A stretch of DNA of 5,795 nt, from the NCBI GenBank assembly GCA_023428885.1, contig JAEYWQ010000371.1, forward strand, positions 1 to 5,795, given 5' to 3'. The position numbers and the translations under genes are program-made. Origin of the DNA: Bacillota bacterium. Its GTDB lineage: Bacteria > Bacillota > Clostridia > Lachnospirales > Lachnospiraceae. The notes under the pieces are model-generated. The model saw only the letters and a list, made by a program, of their open reading frames with translations, did not search any database and had not been told where the DNA came from. Positions 1 to 5,155 of this stretch are shown in pieces. Position 1 is the first letter of the stretch. Every line of letters begins with the position of its first letter.

Positions 1-1
1 C

Positions 2-88
2 ACCATTGAAGTTCAAAGTGAATTAGGTGTTGGAACTGAATTTATTTTCACGTTTAAAGGTGTAACAATAGATGAATTGGAACAATAG
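2..88 (+). CDS. C-terminal end of a sensor histidine kinase (partial)
   Basis: Only the last 28 codons and a TAG stop are present; the rest lies left of the window. The visible peptide reads TIEVQSELGVGTEFIFTF and then a short polar tail. The S-x-x-G-x-G-T-x-F pattern followed by alternating hydrophobic residues is the G2 box and final beta strand of the HATPase_c ATP-binding domain. In two-component sensor kinases this sits at the extreme C-terminus. The protein would phosphorylate its own histidine and pass the phosphate to a response regulator. The sensory domain, the partner regulator and any receiver domain cannot be seen. Only a weak all-AT hairpin follows, so no terminator is called here. 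Confidence 0.75.
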   Translation, partial: TIEVQSELGVGTEFIFTFKGVTIDELEQ

Positions 89-150
89 ACAAGATTTTAC
101 AAAATAATCAATTATTATTCTGATAACCTTAAGTTTCCTATGATTAATAC

Positions 151-179
151 TTGAAATTGTCTGACAAATATGTTACAAT
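151..179 (+). promoter_or_regulatory. Sigma-A-type promoter of the 6S RNA gene
   Basis: A TTGAAA -35 box (151-156) and a TACAAT -10 box (174-179) are separated by exactly 17 bases. Each box is one mismatch from consensus. The predicted start point is about base 186, just ahead of the left arm of the 6S closing stem. The promoter faces only the RNA gene, because no open reading frame with a ribosome binding site follows. Confidence 0.7.
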
Positions 180-185
180 GATTTT

Positions 186-370
186 AACAAAACAACCTGG
201 GGTGCTCGAAAACTCCTGTTATTTTGAACCTACATTACTTTAAAAGGGATTCCTATATAGTTAAGTGGATGTCAAGCCTCCGTTTGCAGTGGAAGGCAGA
301 AACTTAATTGCGGTTACCCACCTAGCTTCGCTAGGAGTCAAAATACAGGAAACGGCATTTTGGGGATAAT
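186..370 (+). ncRNA. ssrS: 6S RNA, regulator of housekeeping RNA polymerase
   Basis: 6S RNA folds into a long rod with a central bubble that mimics an open promoter. It binds sigma-A RNA polymerase and dampens transcription, mainly in stationary phase. That fold can be traced here. Bases 196-205 pair with 355-364 as a 10-bp closing stem rich in G-U pairs. Bases 215-227 pair with 338-349 (CCTGTtATTTTGA with TCAAAATACAGG, one bulged T). A small hairpin, CCTAGC/GCTAGG (321-335), sits on the 3' strand of the expected bubble. The apical arm forms through 259-265 with 303-309 and GCCTCC (276-281) with GGAAGGC (291-297). The sequence also resembles clostridial 6S RNAs as I remember them. It has its own promoter and terminator. 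The 5' end is inferred from the promoter and the 3' end from the closing stem, so both ends are uncertain by several bases. Confidence 0.87.
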
Positions 371-378
371 GTGTTGAG

Positions 379-402
379 AAGACAGCTTTGGCTGTCTTTT
401 TT
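379..402 (+). terminator. Intrinsic terminator of the 6S RNA gene
   Basis: A perfect 8-bp stem, AAGACAGC (379-386) and GCTGTCTT (391-398), closes a TTTG loop and runs into an uninterrupted T tract (397-402). It lies about 10 bases after the closing stem of the 6S RNA, where a terminator for that short transcript is expected. The stem plus T tract orientation fits plus-strand transcription only. Confidence 0.85.
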
Positions 403-432
403 GTATTGGAGATTAAGGGTAGATTTAAGGTA

Positions 433-722
433 GATTTGGGTGTGAAATACCCTTAGAATGAGTGAGTGAGACGCTTTGTACCCAATGAAAAGACTCATGC
501 TTCGATTACGATGCATAAGATGTTCTAATTTAGCCTCTAACTTTGAGTTGGGCATATTAGAAAACAGATAACTCGCTTACGCTCAAACAGATCTGTTTTC
601 TAATATAACTCAAGTTAGAAGCTAAAAGAACATCTAAAATGCATCTTCATAGGCGCATTCGTTCTTTTCATTGGGTGCAAAGCGTCAGCGAAGGTGTGAA
701 AAGGGTATTTCACACCCAAATC
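433..722. repeat. 290-bp imperfect palindrome (long inverted repeat)
   Basis: The two halves of this gene-free segment are reverse complements over almost their full length. The outermost 22 bases (GATTTGGGTGTGAAATACCC plus TT, 433-454) match the reverse complement of 701-722 exactly. Further blocks match: GACGCTTTG-T/C-ACCCAATGAAAAGA (from about 470), AGATGTTCT, TTTAGC-C/T-TCTAAC, TTGAGTT, and the central TATTAGAAAACAGAT arm (555-569 against 591-605). Two spacer blocks differ between the arms, and a 21-base loop (570-590) lies at the centre. One arm difference would still pair as G-U in RNA. No coding sequence or target-site duplication is visible. It could be a non-autonomous mobile repeat (MITE-like), a dispersed palindromic element, or a structured RNA transcribed by read-through from the 6S gene. 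I cannot tell which from one copy. Confidence 0.85.
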
Positions 723-756
723 ATGATAATAAAGTTCGAAGAACTTTATTATCATG
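722..756. repeat. Perfect 16-bp inverted repeat (hairpin)
   Basis: CATGATAATAAAGTTC (722-737) and its exact reverse complement (741-756) flank a 3-base loop. The hairpin shares its first base with the last base of the 290-bp palindrome. It lies about 90 bases beyond the stop of the minus-strand kinase gene, so it could end that transcript, but no T tract follows on either strand and it is not a canonical intrinsic terminator. The alternative is that it belongs to the neighbouring palindromic element as an extra module. Confidence 0.8.
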
Positions 757-790
757 TAGGGAGATTTCGAAATTATCTGCGTTAAAAATT

Positions 791-819
791 AAGAGCATTA
801 AAAACAAGAGCATTAAAAA
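791..819. repeat. Short tandem repeat, two 15-base units
   Basis: AAGAGCATTAAAAA occurs at 791-804 and again at 806-819, a period of 15 bases. It sits between the hairpin at 722-756 and the stop codon of the minus-strand kinase gene, in an A-rich tract. Nothing suggests a function. With it, the visible content of the 89-842 gene-free stretch is fully listed. Confidence 0.6.
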
Positions 820-842
820 ATAGGTTACGAATTGGGGCTTAT

Positions 843-1340
843 CTAGCTCATAGAATCTAAAATCTGTAAGGAACATTCTTTAGCTGATGATTCATATGTA
901 TCAACTGTGATGTCATAGCCTTCTTTTGGATACAAATATTCATAGGATGCCTCGGCGGAGCCGAGGCATCGGTTGTTTCGGTACTCTTCTCTTTTCTTTA
1001 ATTCATGCAATGGACATGTTACATGAACCAAATATATTTGATATGATTTTAGGTTCTCAAGGAGTTGTTGATAAATACGTTCACTTGTTATTACATGATC
1101 GATGATAATACCTTGCTGTAAACGAAGGATTTCTAAGGACTTATCGCATAGTTTTGATGAGATTTCAAAGACATCGTCCTCGTAGATTACCTCCTTTGTC
1201 GTCATTTTAAGAAAATCATCAATAGAAACTATAGCATATTCTTCGTTATTTCTATCTTTAATCAGTGCTTGTAAAGCACTTGCCAAAGTTGATTTTCCGC
1301 TGCTGGAAGGGCCATTCAGCAAAATTACTTTATTATTCAT
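843..1340 (-). CDS. CPT-family P-loop kinase (chloramphenicol phosphotransferase-like)
   Basis: The 165-residue protein begins with a beta strand and a Walker A loop, GPSSSGKST (residues 10-18), the signature of a P-loop nucleotide kinase. The segment SIDDFL places D41 where the Streptomyces chloramphenicol 3'-O-phosphotransferase has its catalytic aspartate. CPLHELKKREEYRNNR (109-124) resembles the family's C-P-L-x-x-L-x-x-R-E-x-x-R-x-x-R lid segment, and YDITVDT (142-148) its late strand. Length is close to the roughly 178 residues of the Streptomyces enzyme. Such enzymes transfer the ATP gamma-phosphate to a small-molecule hydroxyl; most homologues outside antibiotic producers have no known substrate, so chloramphenicol resistance should not be assumed. 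The start is set by AAAGGAG (1350-1356) nine bases upstream. The gene lies 50 bp after the radical SAM gene on the same strand and is probably co-transcribed. A GC-rich perfect palindrome lies within the codons for residues 124-132. Confidence 0.75.
   Translation of the reverse strand: MNNKVILLNGPSSSGKSTLASALQALIKDRNNEEYAIVSIDDFLKMTTKEVIYEDDVFEISSKLCDKSLEILRLQQGIIIDHVITSERIYQQLLENLKSYQIYLVHVTCPLHELKKREEYRNNRCLGSAEASYEYLYPKEGYDITVDTYESSAKECSLQILDSMS
946..970. repeat. GC-rich perfect palindrome inside the kinase gene
   Basis: GATGCCTCGGC (946-956) and its exact reverse complement (960-970) surround a 3-base loop, giving an 11-bp stem much richer in G and C than the gene around it. It encodes the R-C-L-G-S-A-E-A-S stretch (about residues 124-132) of the CPT-like kinase. 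That stretch aligns with the family's D-R-x-x-G-x-A segment, so the palindrome is part of the reading frame and does not break the gene. Confidence 0.7.
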
Positions 1341-1390
1341 AATCTTATTCTCCTTTATCTCTAAGTTTTTATTCGTTAAAGCTGATTAGA

Positions 1391-2299
1391 CTAGATCCCT
1401 TCGCATGTAAATGGTGGGATGAAGCTTTCTTTGGCTGTTTCGCCTTCTTGAATAAAGGCGTTTTCATAGCCTAGTTCGATGGCGTAGTCGATGAGCTCTT
1501 CGTATTCTTCCTCAGTTAAGGTGCGATTGATTTCTGGGAAATCAGATACCTGAGGGAGGGGAGTGTATTGATTCATGATGCTTACATAGATATCGTTATG
1601 GTAGGTATCGTATAGATACTTAATAATATGTTTGGAATCATCTAGAGCGTTTGGTAAAGCTAAATGACGAACAATCATGCCTCTTTTCATGATGTCATTG
1701 TCAAATACGCAAGGTCCTACCTGGCGAAACATCTCCTGGATCGCTTTTGTAGCATGGTCGAAGTAATTAGGAGCCTTGGAGTATCGTAAGCTTAATTGAT
1801 TACTATAATATTTTAAATCGGGAAGATAGATATCGACTAATCCATCTAGCTTTCGTAGGGTATGAAGGGTTTCAAAACTTCCAGTATTATAGACGATGGG
1901 AAGTGTGAGGCCTTTTGTCTTTGCTTTAATTAATGCACTGGCAATTTGGGGAACGTAATGGGTGGGAGTTACAAGATTAATATTCAGAGCACCTTTGCTT
2001 TGTAGTTCAAGAAAAATCTCTGCCAGGCGATCTTGGCTTAGGACTTTCCCGGTTTGGCCAATCGCAATATCATGGTTTTGGCAATAGACACATGCAAGAG
2101 AACAACCACTAAAGAATACTGTTCCAGAACCGGCCTTACCGCTAATGCAGGGCTCCTCCCAAAAGTGCAGGGCAGCGCGTGCTGCAACAAGTTGATTACT
2201 CATCTTACAGTAACCAAGCTCTCCTTGGTTGCGATTAACCCTACAGTTTCGATGGCATAAGACACATTGTTCGTATTCTTGATATATATTATCTTTCAT
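1391..2299 (-). CDS. PflX-like radical SAM protein (COG1313 type)
   Basis: This 302-residue protein carries the radical SAM motif C-x3-C-x2-C as CSLACVYC (C66, C70, C73), which holds the 4Fe-4S cluster that cleaves S-adenosylmethionine. A second cysteine set precedes it: C12, C15, C19 and C31 in C-V-L-C-H-R-N-C...G-Y-C, followed by HFWEEPCISG (45-54). This N-terminal layout, the GTVFFSGCSLAC strand and the YLPDLKYY segment near the middle fit the PflX group of pyruvate formate-lyase-activase-like proteins. The length is typical and the protein looks complete. The family has no firmly established substrate, and no glycyl-radical enzyme is in the window, so a PFL-activating role is not supported. 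Translation starts six bases after AGGAG (2306-2310). It is the upstream gene of a likely two-gene operon with the CPT-like kinase. Confidence 0.85.
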   Translation of the reverse strand: MKDNIYQEYEQCVLCHRNCRVNRNQGELGYCKMSNQLVAARAALHFWEEPCISGKAGSGTVFFSGCSLACVYCQNHDIAIGQTGKVLSQDRLAEIFLELQSKGALNINLVTPTHYVPQIASALIKAKTKGLTLPIVYNTGSFETLHTLRKLDGLVDIYLPDLKYYSNQLSLRYSKAPNYFDHATKAIQEMFRQVGPCVFDNDIMKRGMIVRHLALPNALDDSKHIIKYLYDTYHNDIYVSIMNQYTPLPQVSDFPEINRTLTEEEYEELIDYAIELGYENAFIQEGETAKESFIPPFTCEGI

Positions 2300-2347
2300 G
2301 CTTATCTCCTAATTGCTATATTTCATAGTCTAATCCTACTTTTATGA

Positions 2348-2376
2348 ATTATAACATAAGGAAATAAAAAGGAGAA
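2348..2376 (-). promoter_or_regulatory. Probable promoter of the radical SAM/kinase operon
   Basis: On the minus strand TATAAT (2348-2353) is preceded by TGT, giving an extended -10 element TGTTATAAT. The -35 position at 17-base spacing (2371-2376) reads TTCTCC and is poor. The predicted start near 2341 would give a leader of about 41 bases. The extended -10 is the main support. Confidence 0.5.
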
Positions 2377-2399
2377 CTAGGAATGTGATTGATATTAAG

Positions 2400-2428
2400 G
2401 TGTCAATTCGGAAAACATGTGTTATAAT
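2400..2428 (+). promoter_or_regulatory. Probable promoter of nadE
   Basis: A perfect TATAAT (2423-2428) is preceded by TGT, again an extended -10. A GTGTCA -35 box (2400-2405, four of six matches) lies 17 bases upstream. The predicted start near 2435 gives a leader of about 43 bases. No operator for a known NAD regulator was recognised by eye in the 178-base divergent region. Confidence 0.55.
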
Positions 2429-2477
2429 AGTGAAAATAAAAAAGTGCAATTAAAATCGTAGGAAGGTATATGGCAGT

Positions 2478-4391
2478 ATGAGAGATGGATTTTTAAAGGT
2501 TGCAACTGCAACCGTAGATGTTAAAGTAGCAGATTGTGATTTTAACGCAACTCAGATAATTGATGCTATGGAAAAGGCAGAAAAAGAAAAGGTTCGTCTT
2601 TTGGTGTTTCCTGAGCTAGGTATCACAAGTTATACCTGCAGCGACTTATTCTTACAAGATACCCTGCTAACGGGTGCGATTCATGCCCTTACTAGAATCA
2701 AAGAAGCATCTATGTTGAAGAACATGCTTGTAGTTGTTGGCTTACCTATGATGAAACAAGGAAAGCTCTACAATGTGGCAGCAGTCTTATTTGAAGGAAA
2801 GATATTAGGTTTGGTTCCTAAATTACACTTGCCAAACTATTCAGAATATTATGAGGCGAGACATTTTACCAAGGGGAATCAAGAAGTAGAGTACGTCACA
2901 ATTGCTGGTGAGAAAGTTCCGTTTGGTAGTAAAATATTATTTGAAAATGAAGCTATGAGCTCCTTCGTATTAGGTGTTGAAATCTGTGAAGATCTGTGGG
3001 TACCAAATCCACCAAGCACAGGCTTATGTACTTCAGGTGCTACAATCATAGCCAATCTTTCTGCAGGAGATGAGACTACAGGAAAGGATATGTATCGTAA
3101 GGAACTTGTTCGTAATCAATCTGCCAGATTGATCTGTGGTTATTTGTATGCCAGTGCAGGTGATGGTGAGTCAACAACCGATATGGTATTCGCAGGCCAT
3201 AATATAATTGCAGAAAATGGTATGATACTTGCTGAGTCGAAGAGATTCGTTAACGAAATGAATATATCAGAGATAGATTTAGATAAATTAATGGCTGAAC
3301 GAAGAAGGATGACTACTTACTTAGTTGAAAATAATGGCTATACGGTGGTGCCATTTTACTTAGAGAGCAAGGAGATCGTAACCTTAAGCAGATTTGTAGA
3401 TAAGGCACCATTTGTTCCAGGCAAAGAAGAAGAACGTACGAAACGCTGTAATGAAATTACAATGATTCAGGCTATGGGTCTGAAAAAGAGAATTTCTCAT
3501 ATCGGTTGCAAGAATGTGGTGATTGGAATATCTGGCGGTCTTGATTCTACACTGGCTTTGCTAATTGCTGTTAAGGCCTTTGATTTACTTCATCTAGACC
3601 GTGCTGGAATCATCGCAGTCACCATGCCTTGTTTTGGGACCACCGATCGAACTTATCAAAATGCCATTGCTTTAACAAAAGAAGTTGGTGCCACTTTAAG
3701 AGAGATTCCAATCAGTGAATCGGTATTGTTACATATGAGGGATATTGGACATGATGTAACAGTACACGACATTACTTATGAAAATTCTCAAGCGCGCGAG
3801 AGAACCCAGATATTGATGGATATTGCAAATCAATGTAATGGTATCGTCATTGGAACCGGTGATTTATCAGAACTAGCCCTTGGCTGGGCAACCTACAACG
3901 GAGATCATATGTCTAACTATGGTGTAAATGCATCAATTCCAAAAACCTTAGTTCGTTATTTGCTATCCTATTTTGCTAGTAACACCGACTCTAATCTGTT
4001 AAGAAATGTATTAATGGATGTGTTGGATACCCCTGTAAGTCCTGAATTATTGCCACCAAAAGAAGGTGAGATTGCACAAAAGACCGAGGATATAGTGGGA
4101 CCTTATGAGCTTCATGATTTCTTCTTGTTTTATGTGTTACGTTATGGCTATCAACCATCTAAGATTTATCGTTTGGCGCTGTATGCATTTAAAGAGGATT
4201 ATTCCAAGGAGACCATTTTAAAATGGCTAAAAACCTTTTACTGGCGCTTTTTTAGTCAACAGTTTAAGCGTTCCTGTCTGCCAGATGGTCCAAAGGTTGG
4301 TTCTGTTGCTGTATCTCCAAGAGGAGACTTAAGAATGCCAAGTGATGCAAGTTATGCGCTATGGAAAAAGGATCTAGAATCAATTCAATAG
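2478..4391 (+). CDS. nadE: Glutamine-dependent NAD+ synthetase
   Basis: The enzyme makes NAD+ from nicotinate adenine dinucleotide, ATP and glutamine, the last step of NAD biosynthesis, in the cytoplasm. The 637 residues have both family domains. Residues 5 to about 270 are a nitrilase-type glutaminase with the Glu-Lys-Cys triad: E46 in FPELGITSY, K115 in PKLHLPNY, and C170 in GVEICEDLW. These match E52, K121 and C176 of the Mycobacterium tuberculosis enzyme with a constant offset of six. From about residue 320 follows the synthetase domain, with the pyrophosphate-binding P-loop SGGLDS (352-357), GTGDLSELALGW (459-470) and PPKEGEIAQKTEDIVGPYE (about 526-544). Having its own glutaminase, it can use glutamine and not only free ammonia. 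Length is normal and there is no frameshift. AGGAAGG (2460-2466) lies 11 bases before the ATG; another ATG at 2470 is out of frame. It appears monocistronic. Confidence 0.96.
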   Translation: MRDGFLKVATATVDVKVADCDFNATQIIDAMEKAEKEKVRLLVFPELGITSYTCSDLFLQDTLLTGAIHALTRIKEASMLKNMLVVVGLPMMKQGKLYNVAAVLFEGKILGLVPKLHLPNYSEYYEARHFTKGNQEVEYVTIAGEKVPFGSKILFENEAMSSFVLGVEICEDLWVPNPPSTGLCTSGATIIANLSAGDETTGKDMYRKELVRNQSARLICGYLYASAGDGESTTDMVFAGHNIIAENGMILAESKRFVNEMNISEIDLDKLMAERRRMTTYLVENNGYTVVPFYLESKEIVTLSRFVDKAPFVPGKEEERTKRCNEITMIQAMGLKKRISHIGCKNVVIGISGGLDSTLALLIAVKAFDLLHLDRAGIIAVTMPCFGTTDRTYQNAIALTKEVGATLREIPISESVLLHMRDIGHDVTVHDITYENSQARERTQILMDIANQCNGIVIGTGDLSELALGWATYNGDHMSNYGVNASIPKTLVRYLLSYFASNTDSNLLRNVLMDVLDTPVSPELLPPKEGEIAQKTEDIVGPYELHDFFLFYVLRYGYQPSKIYRLALYAFKEDYSKETILKWLKTFYWRFFSQQFKRSCLPDGPKVGSVAVSPRGDLRMPSDASYALWKKDLESIQ

Positions 4392-4426
4392 TAGTAATAG
4401 AAGCTAAATACTTATGCTGTTCAGCG

Positions 4427-4487
4427 CAAGAGGATGTTACCAATTCTCCCTCACCTTATGTGGGAAAGAATTGGTAACATCCTCTTG
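4427..4487. terminator. Long hairpin between convergent genes, possible bidirectional terminator
   Basis: Bases 4427-4447 and 4467-4487 are exact reverse complements, a 21-bp stem with a 19-base loop that can itself pair further (CAC 4452-4454 with GTG 4460-4462). It begins 36 bases after the nadE stop and lies about 58 bases beyond the stop of the facing gene, where a shared terminator would be. No T tract follows on either strand, so intrinsic termination is not textbook. The 12-mer TGTGGGAAAGAA occurs both in the loop and right arm (4459-4470) and at the right edge of the hairpin (4486-4497). It may equally be a dispersed palindromic repeat. Confidence 0.6.
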
Positions 4488-4544
4488 TGGGAAAGAAAGA
4501 TAGGTATCGTAGGGTAACGAAGGGGCGATTATGTATGATCCATA

Positions 4545-4991
4545 TTATTCTTCTGTTACAGTGATGAGGGCCTTTGCTAAGGTTTTTTCAACAGCATCCA
4601 AAAGGAGAGATTGGGTGTATTTGCTTTCCTCAGCGATTTCTACAGAGGCAATGTCGATATCATTACATAATTGTTCTGATATGTCATTAATTGAAGGCTC
4701 AACCAATGGAAACATCGTTTTGACGGCTTCATCGATGTTAACGATACGTACGGAATTGATATGGTTCTCATCAACGACAATTTCAAGGTTAAGATTCGTA
4801 TCGTTGAGTGAAACTACCGAGCTATATTTACCCGGAACATACTTTGCAACGTCATCAGCAGCGGATGATTTATCCTTACCAGACGTAAATAAAGTTATTA
4901 ATAGAACTAGTAGTATAATACCAAGTGCAGCGAAGATTGCTCCATATATGATTTGCTTCAGCTTAATGACAACTATTTTTGTGTTTGACAT
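4545..4991 (-). CDS. Small membrane-anchored protein with FMN-binding-like outer domain
   Basis: I do not recognise a named gene. From the chosen start the protein has 148 residues: a short basic N-terminus, one strongly hydrophobic segment (about 14-35), a polar linker, and a domain of about 95 residues. With lysines at positions 5, 10 and 12, the rest should face outward. The domain runs YVPGKYSSVVSLNDTNLNLEIVVDENHINSV and ends in S-L-L-L-D-A-V-E-K-T-L-A-K-A-L. This layout of G-x-Y, a strand with x-I-x-V-V-D-x-x-x-I-x-S-V, and a closing L-L-x-A-V helix resembles FMN_bind domains. However, the S/T-G-A-T flavinylation motif is replaced by E-S-K-Y-T-Q, so covalent FMN is unlikely. An upstream in-frame ATG at 5057 would add 22 residues, but GGAGG lies within that extension, eight bases before the ATG at 4991. 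Similar proteins seem common in Lachnospiraceae; the function is unknown. Confidence 0.7.
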   Translation of the reverse strand: MSNTKIVVIKLKQIIYGAIFAALGIILLVLLITLFTSGKDKSSAADDVAKYVPGKYSSVVSLNDTNLNLEIVVDENHINSVRIVNIDEAVKTMFPLVEPSINDISEQLCNDIDIASVEIAEESKYTQSLLLDAVEKTLAKALITVTEE

Positions 4992-4999
4992 CTCTTTAT

Positions 5000-5004
5000 C
5001 CTCC
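5000..5004 (-). promoter_or_regulatory. Ribosome binding site fixing the start of the membrane protein
   Basis: On the minus strand GGAGG ends eight bases before the ATG at 4989-4991. The longest reading frame begins further upstream, at 5057, and reads straight through this site. The site therefore argues that the shorter 148-residue form is the one made. Its N-terminus also leads directly into the membrane segment. Confidence 0.75.
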
Positions 5005-5064
5005 CAATATGCTTTATACAGTTTATTATGAATTAATATAAAATATGATTGGTTCAAAATAATA

Positions 5065-5093
5065 ATGTCAGGTTTCTTTTTCTATTGTATAAT
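5065..5093 (+). promoter_or_regulatory. Probable promoter of addB
   Basis: A perfect TATAAT (5088-5093) has an ATGTCA -35 candidate (5065-5070, four of six matches) at exactly 17-base spacing. Start would be near base 5100, giving a leader of about 56 bases before the addB ATG. No convincing minus-strand promoter for the divergent membrane-protein gene was found in the same interval. Confidence 0.5.
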
Positions 5094-5155
5094 AAATGAA
5101 TACTAAGAGAGCAGAGGATAGCTTACGAAATTATAAAGAAAGGTAAGGTTTAAAT

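Noticed and set aside
103..119. AT-only hairpin after the histidine kinase stop, considered as a terminator
   Set aside because: The stem is six A-T pairs with no GC content and no T tract after it, too weak to call.
331..555. Minus-strand open frame of 74 codons
   Set aside because: It overlaps the 3' part of the 6S RNA, its terminator and the left arm of the long palindrome. It shows no recognisable domain and reads across a structured non-coding region.
722..756. Perfect hairpin considered as a standard intrinsic terminator for the minus-strand kinase gene
   Set aside because: On the minus strand it is followed by ATTTGGGTGTG, not a T tract, so it is listed as a repeat.
843..1340. Annotation of the kinase as a chloramphenicol resistance gene
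   Set aside because: The family likeness covers the Walker A loop, the aspartate and the lid segment only. Most such homologues have unknown substrates and nothing nearby suggests a resistance locus.
2054..2260. Plus-strand open frame of 68 codons inside the radical SAM gene
   Set aside because: It lies wholly antisense to the cysteine-motif region of a well-supported gene, and its product has no domain signature.
4531..5031. Plus-strand open frame of 166 codons facing the small membrane protein
   Set aside because: It overlaps the minus-strand gene almost entirely. The minus-strand frame has GGAGG at good spacing, a clear membrane segment and a domain-like pattern; the plus-strand product is serine-rich, low in pattern and looks like a shadow.
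4992..5057. 22-codon N-terminal extension of the small membrane protein
   Set aside because: The ribosome binding site GGAGG lies within the extension, just before the internal ATG, and no comparable site was noted for the upstream ATG.
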